From contig VZSE01008388.1 in NCBI GenBank assembly GCA_013398275.1, positions 1,880,854 to 1,944,853 of the forward strand: a stretch of 64,000 nt of DNA, given 5' to 3'. The notes below the pieces were generated by a model. That model saw nothing but the letters and a program-made list of their open reading frames with translations, ran no database searches and was not told the DNA's origin. The translations under genes were made by a program, and so were the position numbers. The DNA comes from Promerops cafer (lineage: Eukaryota > Chordata > Aves > Passeriformes > Nectariniidae). Shown here one piece after another: positions 39,388 through 50,983 of the stretch; within the stretch, counting starts at the first letter, position 1, and every line of letters starts with the position of its first letter.

Positions 39388-41739
39388 TGGTGAGCTTGGC
39401 CCTCACGCAAGGGGAATGCAGCATAAGGAACCAGCCAGGAGCACTGAGCAAGGGTCTCAGAAGAAATGAGAATTAATTTTGTGGCTCAAGTGGTCCTAGG
39501 AGGCATCTCAGGAAGTTCTCAGACTGGGAGCAGTCTCTGTGTCCCATCGACAATTGGTGAAGAGACATCTTGGTGTATACACACAACTACAGTGCGCTGC
39601 AGGAGTCCTGCTGCCTCTGCCAGATTTGCTCTGGTTACAGACTGTGCAGTGACTCTCTGAAGAGACTGGGCCTGGAATGGGACCCAAACTTTGACAATCT
39701 ACCCAGGACAGGAGGTCAACCAGCCCCTCACCTCTCCATACTGCCAATTTTGGCGCTCTTCTACAGGTCAAGCCAAGAAGGGTCATACCCTGAGGTGTAA
39801 AAGGGCTCAGGCAGCAGCCCTGCTGATGACTGTGGTGTCTGCACAGGAGACAGGATTGCTTGGAAGAATTGGTATGTGTCATGAAACCACCTGTGGCACA
39901 GCAGAACAGTAACACTGCTACTCTTGAGGCCTGGCTTCTGTCCCCAGCTTTGCCATGGCCTTCACAGGGTGATGCTGGGCAAGCCGTATCCCTTATCTGT
40001 GGCTCCATCTGGGAAAATGTTGCTGCCCTGAGTTAGAGGCAGATCTTTGGGCTCCAGGGCTGGAGGCTCCCTGCAGGTTCAGGCTGAGAGCGGATGAGAA
40101 CACCGTATTTGCCTGACATACCACCAGTGTGTGGTGTCAAAGATGACATCATGGCATGTGGACAAGCATTTACCCTCAGAAAGAGAAAATAGCAGAAGCA
40201 TGTGTAATCATTTGCCTTTCATGCCAACATATTTTCCTTATGTAAAGAGAGGCTCTGGCGGCCCTAAGGAGGCTGAGAGATGCCTGTGCTCCCCTGCGAA
40301 GGTGGAACTATCAGGCAAAGATGCCAGGGTACCCGCCTGGGTAAATTTGTGCATGCACTTCATGTTGTAATAGACTTTAGTATCTGATAACAGAGCCTTG
40401 CTGGAGTCTGGCATGAGGACAGAAGGAATCAAAGGTCATGCCATGCATTCCAGTTATGCTGATAGGCATCTATAGTCAGAGGAAGGAGCTCAAGTACAGG
40501 AACTGTAAACTGGTGGGGAAGGCTGAAAAACAGAAGCTGGTTCAGGGATGACAGGTATGGGTCATTTTGGATCCCAGCTGGACATTTGGTTGCACATGTT
40601 TGCCACGGACATGGGATGGTGTTTTCCCTGATGGAGTGAACATGAACTCTGCCATTACTAGTTTAACAAACAGAGTAAACACACAGCAATAAATGCATTA
40701 GATAGCTCACACATGTCTCTCCAGAGGCCTCTCCCTCATGGAGGAGCTGATTCACGACACGGATGGGCCCATCAGCAGATAGGTAGGAGATGCAATTATG
40801 CAGTGTGTACCTTGCACCAGGGGAACTGTCTGCACACAGAAACAGCTGAGAATGGATATGATACACTGCCTGCTTTTGCCTTATGAGTCTGATGCTACCA
40901 CTCACCTTGTGCCTTACTCCTAGCAGATGTCTGGGTGGCACAGTGCTCTGTGATGCACACTGGGGGCTGAGAGAGTTCACACAAGGAGAGAGACTCTGCA
41001 GCTGTGCAAAGAGATGGTTCAACAATCCCTGCACAGCACAGTTCTGTGCTGGGCTCTGGAGGCAGGAGGAGGAGTTTTAAGGCCCTGTGGTACCCAGAAG
41101 AAAATGATGGGATAGAATGGGACAGAAATGAAGGATGGGGAAGCAGAAGGAAAGCTCCTAGCAAGTGACTGCAATAAATTCAATGAAATGATTCCACTGT
41201 TTTCCCAATTTCACAACATTATCCTCCAGCCTTGGACGAGATGTGCTCACTCTGCCTTTACTTTTCAAAACATGACTTTCTGTTTGGGTTCACCTGCTTC
41301 ATGGTTGTTGCTTTTTGCCTCATCACAGATACTGACAAAGGCTTTGATGACAGTCTGAAGTCACTTTTGAAATGGAAAAGATCTGGTAAACAGGCAGGAG
41401 GTTGAAACAGAGGTGCAACATAGGCAGGGATAATACAAACTGTTAGCATGTGTTATCATCAGAGCATCTTTTTTCTTTGCTCCTCTGCTGTTAGTGGAAC
41501 ACGTCAGGCAGAGACAGAAGCTACCCATGAGGAATTGCACAATGGGTTGATCTTTAGCAACTGAGTAGTCACAGATCCAGACCACAGAAAGCTGGTCCCA
41601 AACTCCTGTGAAACTGATGGGGAAAATCTGATGGAGTTCAGGGAGGCTTGGCTTCAACTTCACAGAGAACAGCCTGAAATTGAAACATTGGGTGCCTAAA
41701 ACCCCACCCATTCCGTAACTACAAGGAAACTGGACTAAA
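39388..41739. other. Single-copy DNA, no gene recognised
   Basis: No exon or repeat family was recognised. GATGACATCATGG near 40141 holds a CRE/ATF-like TGACATCA core. Confidence 0.5.
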
Positions 41740-42760
41740 ACTGATAAATTTAAGCTTCGGTGAATAGATTAAATCACCCATTTAAATTAGTAGGCAGAAG
41801 AGCTTATTTTTAAATATTAAATAAAACCTTCTTTTCCATTTCTCCTTTTAATTATTTTCCATAAAGAAAGGTTGATAGTCATCAGGCTGTAACCAGAAAG
41901 ACTCTGTTGACTTAAAATCACATACAGTCTATCTACTAATTACTGTTACCAGCAGACAGTTTTATCTACACATACTTATTCACAGATTTACATGTTTTTA
42001 TTAGCTCTTGATTATTACAATTTTCTATACTGGAAAATAGTGAATTATGTATTTTTAATTTGTTACAGGATGACTGTTTATCTTTAGAATTGATTCATAT
42101 CAGGCTGCAATTGGAATGAATTTGAATCCATTAAAAAAACTCTAAAAACATTTATATTAAATCTCTGTTTATTATTTAAACCACATTAATTGCAAAACAC
42201 AAAATAAAAATTAATATTAAACAAAAGAAGTTGTGTTGGTGGCTAGTGGGTTTAACAGGTTGTTCCAGGATACCATATACCCCAACATTGTAGATCTGCT
42301 AGATCTTGTTCGTTCATCCTCATTTTCCTCATAGATCAGAGGAGAAAAACAAGCTTGCCTGTTTTTTTTTTTTTTTTCAAACTTCATTAAGTTTCTTAAG
42401 TTTGAATAAGCAAGTCACTGAATTTAAGTTGTTGAATAAACAGAAATGGAATAAATAGTCATCTACTCATGGAAGAGCAATTGGTCTCAAAAGTGGATTT
42501 ATCACTTATCAAGTTTTTGTTTTAGGTGCTTAGGCAGTGTTTTGTTTCAACTTCTGTAATGTTTTGGCAGGAAGCATGTGTAACTCGATATTTAAAAAAA
42601 AATAATCAAGACAAAGAGATACTTTTTATCAAATATACTAAGTATCCAAATACAGATGGCCATTGTTCTCCATTTAAATAGCTCTATTTCAAGAGAGAGA
42701 AAATATACTGAATTTATAATTCTTAAAATTATTAGAAGTCTGCCATTGTTATCATAAGTC
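41740..42760. other. AT-rich block, candidate conserved noncoding or matrix-attachment DNA
   Basis: About 1 kb is visibly much richer in A and T than the rest of the window, with no simple-sequence explanation and no recognisable transposon. It includes homeodomain/POU-like words such as ATTAATTGCAA (42185-42195) and several TAAT cores, and a T16 run at 42362-42377. Such blocks are often conserved enhancers or scaffold-attachment regions, but an old AT-rich transposon is also possible. Confidence 0.4.
42362..42377 (+). repeat. Poly-T run (T16)
   Basis: Sixteen T in a row inside the AT-rich block. It could be the reverse of a retrocopy poly-A tail, but no retrocopy is recognised beside it. 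Confidence 0.95.
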
Positions 42761-43401
42761 ATCTGCAATGGATGTTAAGAATAGGATGGAATTTTCATTT
42801 CCTACACAGTGACCAGTCTACCTTAAGCTGCCGCTAGGAGACTGTGGGTGGCTTCAGCACCACAAATCACTGCCCCAGAGACAAAGTTTCCACCTGGGAA
42901 TTACAAGTATCCCCCAGACAGAGCTGAACAGAGCTGTCAGAGCAGTCACGTCCACTAGGTTTTTTAATCCTCTTCCACCCAGCTTGTTTTTCCTGTTACA
43001 ATCATAAAGGAAGTCTTTCTATACTGCTTGTGAGACTGGAGGAAGACCCTAGACAACACGAACAGAGCATAAAATTGATGCTGATATGCCTGGATTGGAA
43101 AGGCACCTGAAACACCACCTTGAAGATCCTGCACCACTGGCCTCTCTCTCCACTCTAGGAAAGTAGTCTAATCATGTGGGAAAGGGGCAGCCACTCCCTG
43201 TGGGACACTGTGAAAAAGGCTGACACATGCTGTCCTAAAAGGTTGTAATACTCTTCTGTTTTATTGCCAGTTGGCATTAATTAATTGGCTACTGTCTTCT
43301 TTCAGAATTGTCTCAACCAAGCAGTATCTGTTCGTGATTTATACTTGGCACTTCCCTGATAAAAGCTTTTGCACTCTAACTCAGCTTGTGCAAGACTTGC
43401 C

Positions 43402-43418
43402 TCTTCTTCTTCTTCTTC
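43402..43418 (+). repeat. TTC trinucleotide run
   Basis: Five to six uninterrupted TTC units. Confidence 0.9.
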
Positions 43419-44352
43419 ATGCCAGCTTCACTGAAGTGTCTCATCTTCCTGCTTCTGCCTCTCTTTGTACTAAATGCCATGGGAGACGCAAATGGACAAT
43501 CTTTGAGCCAGTAGTCTGTCTGCTACTCTTCCATCACCAGCACTCAGTCTGTCATCTTGCCTGGTGGCAACAAACATGTCACCATTAAGAGGAATTGTTT
43601 CAGGGTCAGATGCTCCTAACCTTCAGCTTCACTGGCTTCAGCGAGATGAATCTGTGTTATGCCAGCTGAGGATCTGTTCCTTCAGGAAAACAAGGCCTAT
43701 CAGAAAGGCTGCACAGGGAGGAAAACCAGGGTTTCTTAAAAGGTTAGCTAACACTGCTTTAACTAAAGCCCACCACAGCCCAGTTTCTGGAGGCTTATGG
43801 CACGTAAATCTTGGATTAACTCGATATTCAGTAAAGCTTTGCAATCCACTCGTAACATTTTCCAGTTCAGTGTGAAGAATTCGGCCTCTTATGAGCCTCT
43901 TTTCAGCATTTCTCCAAAGCTCTGGATATCCTTCTCCAGTGAGGGATTTGGAGGGGATGCATTATGAGCAGGACACTAATCTGCTCCTCAGTGTGGCGTG
44001 TGAGGAACGGAATCTCAGATGGCATCATACAGCATTTGATCCCTATTTCATCCCTAGGGTAACCTGGTGGAGACCAGTGTGCAGCCCTTTCAGCCCAGAC
44101 TTCAGTATTTAACTGCTAGAGATGTTCTGGTGTCAAGTTTTCAAAGATGATTTTAGGTGGAAGAATATATGTAGGTCCTAAATTAACTTGAGTAGAGAAG
44201 GCAGTTTGCTGTCACTGCTGGGAACACTGCTGTCAGTCATTGCTGTTCAGAAATTTTATATACATCTCAGGAGCCATGACAGAGAGAAAACCTAAAGCTC
44301 AGTCTGTTAAGGAATCATGGTGCTCACATTTTTAGTTTCCAGGTTCACTCTC

Positions 44353-44368
44353 TTTTTTTTTTTTTTTT
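44353..44368 (+). repeat. Poly-T run (T16)
   Basis: Sixteen T in a row, preceded by CTCTC. No associated element was recognised. Confidence 0.95.
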
Positions 44369-47300
44369 ACTTCCTGAGAGGTCTTATGTTTGCAATTCAG
44401 TGAAGGCTTCTGGCTACAAGAAACAATTAACCATGCCTCCAATCAGGACGGAAACAGAAAGGTACGGAGAGAAGATTAAGATCAAATCCCCAAACATAAA
44501 AGGAAATATAAAGCAAAAAACTGAAAAGTGGAACAGTATGCTTCATCTCTATCATTGATAAAATATTTTGCAATCCTGGAAAACTTAATAGCTTCTTTGG
44601 CATAATCTTTATTACCTTAAAGGGGTGATAAGGAAGGTAAAAAACTGTTTCTGAAAGGTTATGTGTTTTCCTAGTCAACTCAGTTTTTCCTTCTCACCTC
44701 CAAGGCCAACATTCAAAAGGAAGTTTGACACATGTGGGTTGTGTCGGAACTTGGAAGCTGTTTATTTAGTTTCTCCCAAGATACTACCTATGCTCCTTGC
44801 AGAGCAGGACAAGAAAGGGAGCCCTGTGAAGTGGCAACAGCATCAGAAAAGTGAAGGGTCCATGGCTCAAAGTGCTCAAGTTTATTAAAACAAAATAGGT
44901 CACTGGAGTTGCCCAGAGGGTTACATAAGGCAGAAAGTAGCACAAAGGAGAGGAGAAGGGAGTCTGTTAAAAGGCAAAGCCACTCCAGTTTGTTTATGGC
45001 CAGAGATAACTGTCTTGTGGTGTGTCTGTTCTCCATAGCTGACAGAGTAAATCACACTCTTTATCTCCACAGCAGATGAGAATTTGGACTGGGCTGTTGT
45101 TTTGTGAGCTGCGGATTAAAGCAAATGGGACTGTTATTTATTATTATGGCTAGCATTATTATTTTGTTCCTGCCATCTCTGCATTTCAGTCTCTATGTAA
45201 GGAATTTCACCACAATTGCTTCTTGCAGGGAATGTTAGGCATCATAATAGCAGTAAGGATAAATGCTTGATCCACCTGAAAAGAAAGGTGGCTTGGCAGT
45301 TGCATACAGGAAAGGGAAATAATCAAATGTCATTTGGGATCCTGACATTCTCACTCTGGGGTGGAGGTCAGCACAAAGTCAGATAAGACATCTGGGAACA
45401 TGCAAGTGCCTGTGGCCTGCTGACACATCTGTCCCAGTACCAATCGCCTTCTGTTCTGCCTGCTCCTCCTGTGCCAGAAATCCAGCTTCCTGCCTTAAAC
45501 ACTGTCCTCTGTGTCCCAGTTCCCTGGTCCTTGGTGTAGACAGGCATCTCTTGCAAAGATGTTAGGCCCCCTGCAGCTCACATGTCTTGGTAAGAGTATT
45601 TTCCATTTCAGGTACCCAAATCTCAAGTATTTATCCTTCAGAAGCAGAAGCCTGCTGTCCCTTTTCATGCCTCCTCTTTGGCTCCTGTGGTACATTGCTC
45701 CTTCCTTTCCACAACTTCAGCTCAGTGACGGGGCAGAGGCACTTGTACTGAGAGCTCTTCCCAAAATCAGGCAGCACCCAGGTGCCACTGAAGCTCATAC
45801 GATCAGAGAACACCTGATACCACAGAAAACACAAGTACTATTTTTCATGTTTTCAGGTCTGTGAGAACAAAGGAGAATTCTTTGCTAGTTTTCAGACTGT
45901 CTGATCCAATGACACCTACTGAGCGGGCCATGACCTAGGAAGCTTCTCAGCAGCTTCAGGAACAGGTTCCTGGGAGGAAACATGAAACACATGCCTTTGA
46001 GCCATTTGCTGGGAGCTGGTCAGAGGAACAAAGGAGCTTTATCTTCCATGGGAAAATGCTGAATCATCAAAATCCACATTTTTCATAGGGGCACATCAGT
46101 TTTCACGACATTTTCAGGAAGATGTTTCTCTAATGCAGGATAGAAAGCAGAAGGTTATTTTTATTTTCCTTTAGGGCAGAGAGTTGAAAGAGACAGACAG
46201 GGATAAAAGGCTACAATCATATTCAGTCTGCTGGACAAACAATGTGAGAGTCAGTTGAAGTTTTGCTCTGCCCAGTCCAGAAGCAGGGCTGGATCTGCTC
46301 TGAGCAAACACCTGCATGCTAGAGAATAGCTGGAGGGGACAAGGGTGTAAATGTCTCTCCTTGCATAATTTTTGCAAGATACATTTGAAAAGGCCTGGGT
46401 CTGTCCCATGTCAGAAAAGCAGTTCTGACAGCCTGCAAACATCTGTACCTGAGGATTTGGCCCTCCCAGCCAGATGGATGGTTTACATTTTCCTACACCT
46501 CATCTGCATCCTTCCAACTCACCAAGCTGCAGCAGCATCTGTGCCACGTGTCAGGGTCACATTCCTGCAGGACAAAAGGGGAAAAGACCTGAGCCCTCTC
46601 CTTCACTCAGAGCACTGCTTCCTTTTTTTCCTGTGCAGAAACTTTTCTCCTTATCAGCCAACCTCTGCCACGCCAACATGGAATAGGTTTTTGGCTGTAA
46701 GAGCACTGGCTTCTTTCATGCCACACCTATTTACCCGCACAGAGGATCTGGGCCCCTGGAACACAGCAAGGATGCTCCCACCACAGCACTCAGCCCTTTC
46801 TGGAACAAGCTCACAAGAGCACTGCACACTTCTCTCCTGATCTGTCAGAAATACATCAGCCACCTGCTGCAACATCCACCTGGACAGGAATGCTGCTCTT
46901 TAGGTTCACTTTCTTCCCCCACCAGATCTGGCCCTGTCTTGTAGGATCTTGCTGCTGGGTGAAATGGGTCTTCTTTTGGCACACAGATGCCTTTGTTTGG
47001 TTGGTTCTGCTGTTTTTAAGGGATCACCCACAACCCATGCAGCTCTCACTATGAGCTTTCTTCCTTTTTGGGGCCCCTGCAAGTGTGGCATTTTCTGATT
47101 AATTTACACCAAAGCTCCATTCAAAAGGGTCCTGATGTGTATCTTTTTTAGTGGGCCAGGCTTCGACAAAGCAGAAATCATTCTCAGGTGTGGCAGCTTC
47201 TCCTAACAGGTAGGCATTTCCACAACTAGTACAGATATTCATTCCTCCTCACATGTGGCTGGGAGCCTTAATTCCTGGGAGGGAAGAGCACAGCGCAGCT

Positions 47301-47511
47301 TGTATGACCCATAGTGTTACAGGCCTTTGAAACTGCATTTTCTAGTCCTTCAGCTTCTCACTGGCTCCAAGAGGCCAAAATTTAAAGCAGGTCTGTGCTC
47401 TAGTGAGTAACTGATGTAATTACGCTCACTTGTTACAAGGAGAAGCTTTCACAAGAGGGGGAGGCGGTGGCCCCACGCCAGGAGGTGTGTCCCCGATGAC
47501 AAGCCGCGGAG

Positions 47512-47607
47512 CCAATCACAGCCCTGAAAGATCATCACATTCATACCAAAAAGAAAAGAAACCGCCCAAGGGTATTTATATTGAGGAAGGAGGAAAAAAA
47601 AAAAAAA
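47512..47607 (+). promoter_or_regulatory. Candidate promoter: CCAAT box and TATA-like box
   Basis: CCAAT lies at 47512-47516 in GCCAATCACA, and TATTTATA lies at 47573-47580, about 57 bp apart. That is the usual order and spacing of these boxes in a plus-strand promoter and predicts a start near 47603-47610, just at or after an A14 run (47594-47607). Downstream, GTGAGC at 47817 could be the donor of a noncoding first exon; the first ATG (47607) opens only a 9-codon frame. The CpG island core follows within 700 bp. TATTTATA also fits a MEF2-like site. Confidence 0.35.
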
Positions 47608-48284
47608 TGCTGGCAAGAAAGAGAAAAAGAGGCTGAGAACCTGCAACTTTGTTAACTAACTCTGCAGCTGAATTGAAAAAGGCCAGGCTGGTCCCCCTAC
47701 AAATCTTTCTTCCTATCCCCTCCCCTCTCTCAAGCATCTCTGGAAATCTGTCTGTAAACTGGAGTGAAAAGTTCAGCTGCTTGGAGTGGTCCTCCTCTCC
47801 CCCAGCTGGCAACCTCGTGAGCCGCTGCCTGTGGGGCTGCCCGCCCTGGCCTGAGCAGAGCCTGGCCTGGGGAGGGCGAGCCCCGGCAGGCAGGTGGGCA
47901 GCGATCCCTTGATGCCAGCAGGGCAGGGAGCAGGAGCCCCTGGGATTAATAATTACCTTCCCAGCACCCAGCACGCTGGCATGGGCTCCCAGCTGCCCGT
48001 AGCTCTGTTAAATAGCTAGGGAAAGAGAAGGCCGGTTTAGCTTTAACCAAGGGGTAAACGGTCAGCACTTACAAATGCTGAACCACCAAAAACCAGCCAG
48101 CCACAGGTTATTTATTCCACTTGCACAAGAGGACTGCGAGGTCCAAAGAATGAGAGGGCCCGTGGCAGCCTACAAACCCCATTTTCTGCCCCTGGCCTGT
48201 TGGATGAACCAGGGTAAAAAATGCCTCCCCTCCCTGAGTGGCGTTTCTTCCTACCCGCCCTCTCTACTGCCTTTCTCTGTTCCG
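47608..48284. other. Region between candidate promoter and CpG island
   Basis: Moderately GC-rich with scattered CpGs. A possible noncoding first exon would run from about 47608 to a GTGAGC donor at 47817. No coding frame is supported. Confidence 0.35.
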
Positions 48285-48591
48285 ACTGCTTGTTCCCGGG
48301 TACAGACTGTCTCTGACCGCCTTGTGCGGAGCCTCGCACAATGGGGCTGTAATATAACCTCAGCGCGAACGAGCTGCCATTAATAATAATAATAAAAACG
48401 CCCATCACACCCTACGGCAGCTGCGGATAGGGCCGAGCAGCAGCCGCAGCCCCGCTTCCCCGTGGGAAACCGGTGTCCCCCGGGAGCCCGCAGCCCCCTC
48501 ACCGCCGCCGCTCTGGCTGCCGGGGGCAGGCGCTGTGCTTTGCCGGGCTGGGGAACACAAAGGCTTTTCCCCGCCCGGGAAGCTCCGCAGC

Positions 48592-48620
48592 GGGCCGGGC
48601 CGGGCCGGGCCGGGCCCGGG
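48592..48620 (+). repeat. (GGGCC)n tract with G-quadruplex potential
   Basis: Six GGG runs start at 48592, 48597, 48602, 48607, 48612 and 48618, separated by CC or CCC. This satisfies the usual G-quadruplex rule on the plus strand, and the complement could form an i-motif. It lies 50 bp before the sequencing gap. Confidence 0.85.
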
Positions 48621-48669
48621 CGAGGCGCGGGGCTGCCCTGCCACCTGCCGGCTGCGGGGGCTCCGTGCG

Positions 48670-48697
48670 NNNNNNNNNNNNNNNNNNNNNNNNNNNN
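48670..48697. other. Assembly gap (28 N)
   Basis: Twenty-eight N inside the GC-richest part of the CpG island. The missing length may not equal 28. Any exon, start codon or repeat expansion here is unseen. Confidence 0.99.
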
Positions 48698-49025
48698 CCT
48701 GGAGCCGGGCCGCGGCCGGGGCTGGGCACAGCGCTGCCCCTCGGGAAGGGCACGGCGCCGCGGCCTCCAGGGACCGCCGCGCCCTCCGCGGCCTGGGTCA
48801 GAGCTGGGGGCCCCGGCGCTCTGTGTAACCCTGCCCGTGTCTGTCCAGCCTGCGGGGCCGCACAGCTGCCGAGGGCAGAGGCGCTGGGGCAAGCGGTGGC
48901 CTGGAATGGAAGGGACGTGGCCCGCCCCAGGCTGCAGGGGCAGCGGTGAGGAGAAGGCTGAGTGTTGCTCTGCGATGGCTAGTGGTGCCGCGCTGTCAGC
49001 CCCGGCTCTTTGTTCCCGCTCCTCC

Positions 49026-49460
49026 CCACCTCCCGCACAATCGTCTGACTGTTTCAGGCACGCACAGCTCTGGCTACTCAGCCCCTCCCCTTGCAAAAAA
49101 CAGGAGACCAAGGAAACTCCTCTCCCATCCACATCGTGTGAGAAATGGGGAGGAGACTTTTCCCATGCCGTATTGGGTTGTCAGTGGTAGTTCTCCATGG
49201 GGCTGGAGTACCGCTCTGGCTCCGAACCAGGCAGCGGGCCTGCACTGCCAGCTGACCAGTCTCTGGTGGCCACACAGTGTGGTCATCTTGGGCTGGGCAA
49301 TAGGGCTTCTGCTGAAACACCAAAAGGCTTAGGGGTGGGGAGGGGGGAGAGCAGAATGGGCACATCCAGGTGGGGGCGTTCAGTCAAGCAGGAGGCCTCG
49401 GGGGTTAATTGCAGTGCCTTCTCTTTTGACAGGGGTGATGACCTCCGTGGAAATATGTGG
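49026..49460. other. DNA downstream of the CpG island, no gene recognised
   Basis: CpG density drops. A good acceptor (pyrimidine tract then TTGACAG, ending near 49432) precedes GGGTGATGACC, but no convincing donor closes an exon. Confidence 0.4.
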
Positions 49461-49494
49461 GCTCAGTCTAAAGGTGCCCATCTCAGTCTAAAGG
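49461..49494 (+). repeat. Direct repeat, 20-bp period
   Basis: CTCAGTCTAAAGG occurs at 49462-49474 and 49482-49494. It abuts the perfect hairpin at 49497. Confidence 0.9.
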
Positions 49495-49496
49495 AG

Positions 49497-49538
49497 CCAC
49501 AGTGCGGGCTCTCTCTCAATAGAGAGCCCGCACTGTGG
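49497..49538. repeat. Perfect 18-bp-stem hairpin
   Basis: The arm 49497-49514 (CCACAGTGCGGGCTCTCT) is followed by a 6-nt loop (CTCAAT, 49515-49520) and its exact reverse complement at 49521-49538. Pairing stops abruptly at both the base and the loop. With no mismatch in a GC-rich stem it would be very stable as RNA or as a DNA cruciform. The stem is shorter than the roughly three-turn stem of a microRNA precursor. Template-switch mutation is a simple origin; a regulatory hairpin is possible. Confidence 0.93.
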
Positions 49539-50395
49539 GGCAGTCATGCCAGATGTCAGGCTTGGTGTCTCAGCCACTTTGCAAAAGGTGGTTCTCTGAA
49601 CACCACCCCCCTGCCCTGCACTACAGCCCCTTCTCTCCCTTTCCATGACACTTTTGGGCTGCCTCCATTCAGCATCGCTCCTCCTTCTTCTCACACTAAG
49701 ACTGTAGCTCATTCCCCTTCTCAGTAAAGACCACCCATTGCCATGGTAACATTGCCTCTTACAAAGTTGCAAGCAGACATAAAGATATGTTTCTCCCCTG
49801 CTTTATAGCCCCCCCATCCCTTCATCCTGGTTAATAGGCCAGGACTTTGCTTGTAGGGGGGGATGGAGGGCTCTTGCATTTCATTTTCATTGAGGAGGGA
49901 GAAGTGATTCCAACCCCTTCACTCCCCAAGTGCTGAAGCCTGTGGTCACTGTAGGAAAAGAGCTGTTATTCATGGACCACCTGAAAGCCCTTGAATGCAA
50001 TGGTGCCCCAGGTGGATACTGGTAGCGCAGATAATGATCCTGCACTGGGAAAGAGTTGCTGCCAGTTAGAGGGGACAGGGCCCATGGAAGACAAAAGAGG
50101 GGAATGAAGACCTGTATTTCATCCACTCTGAGCAGAAAAAAATCTCTGCTGTGGTTATGTTCAGTTGCTGCCTCCCTGAGCAGCTCTGGTTCTCTTCCCA
50201 AAATTATTTCTTCAGCTAATTATAAAGCTAATTGGGCTGTCTCCAGGACTGCTGGCACCCCTTGCTGCCACAGCCACACCGTGAATAATGGTGTGATACT
50301 ACTTACACAGTAGTACCAGCAGCTTAATACTAGCCTGGATGCACTCATGGTTCACTGCAGCCATAGCTATGACTGCGCTGTGGACGGTAGCTTAT
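49539..50395. other. Single-copy DNA, no gene recognised
   Basis: No exon or repeat family was recognised. Confidence 0.5.
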
Positions 50396-50730
50396 ATTTA
50401 TCAGTCTCTTGTTCACTTTTCCTTCCCTTCTTACTTATATACATCTCCCTCTTCTCTCCCAATAGATCTGCCCCAGGTCTTTGCAACACTAAACAAGATC
50501 TTTCATCCTCCTTTTTCTTCTTCTTTCACTTTTCACGTCTTTTCTTCTCTTTGACTAAGACATTCCTTCTCCTTGAAACCAGTGGAGGATCTCCCACATC
50601 TCCTGACCTGTTTGTCAGTCTGGTCCCTCCCAGTTTATCTTTTTTGTTGTATAGTTGCCATACTGGACTGTCACATGTTCTCTTACCTCCCTTTAAGTAC
50701 TCCATAAGTCTTCACCCCTTCTACAGACTC
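50396..50730 (+). repeat. Pyrimidine-rich low-complexity stretch
   Basis: A strong C+T excess on the plus strand with several TTCTTC and TCTCCC words. The open frame through it (50347-50841) is rich in Ser, Leu, Phe and Pro because of composition and is not called coding. Confidence 0.6.
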
Positions 50731-50959
50731 CCCTCCCCTGAGTTAACCTTACTACCGTGGCCGCTGAACCTCTCTGCCCTGACCAGTCTCTGTTTCACCC
50801 TGCCACGTTTTTCTAGGGGTGGGTTTGCAGTCACAGTGTAAAGCCTTGGGCCACTCTGCTGGTGTCAAGTGCTGTGGCTTGCCACATGCTACTGTAGTGC
50901 ATCTGTACTGGGCTTTTGCACCACAGCTGTGCAGGAGAGCTGGGTGTGAACATTAAGAG

Positions 50960-50983
50960 CTTCCCATCAAATGCTGTTGCTTG
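50960..50983 (+). repeat. 24-bp exact direct repeat, copy 1
   Basis: Begins CTTCCCATCAAATGC and ends TTGCTTG. It is identical to 52321-52344, 1361 bp downstream. Confidence 0.85.

Larger units (their letters stand above)
42761..47460. other. Single-copy DNA, no gene recognised
   Basis: A REST left half-site TTCAGCACCAC at 42853-42863 lacks a right half. A TTC run lies at 43402-43418 and a T16 run at 44353-44368. A frame around 46474-46600 begins with a hydrophobic stretch but has no donor site and no recognisable family. Confidence 0.45.
48285..49025. promoter_or_regulatory. CpG island, interrupted by a gap
   Basis: CpG dinucleotides are dense here and rare elsewhere in the window; GC content is very high between about 48410 and 48920. 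A CCCCGCCC Sp1/KLF-type box lies at about 48570. GTGAGG near 48946 could be a splice donor. CpG islands in birds usually mark promoters of broadly expressed or developmental genes. Long open frames of more than 240 codons run through the island on both strands, which is what GC-rich DNA gives by chance, so I do not call them coding. Transcript direction is undecided. Confidence 0.8.

Noticed and set aside
42853..42863. REST left half-site TTCAGCACCAC
   Set aside because: The right half-site is absent within the allowed spacing.
46316..46840. Frame containing a hydrophobic leader followed by VPRVRVTF, briefly reminiscent of the start of a semaphorin domain
   Set aside because: Similarity covers only a few residues, and no splice donor or following semaphorin sequence is present.
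48380..49190. Open frames of about 240-250 codons on both strands through the CpG island
   Set aside because: Stops are rare in GC-rich DNA, the frames overlap on opposite strands, they cross the N gap and show only low-complexity Gly/Ala/Pro/Arg composition.
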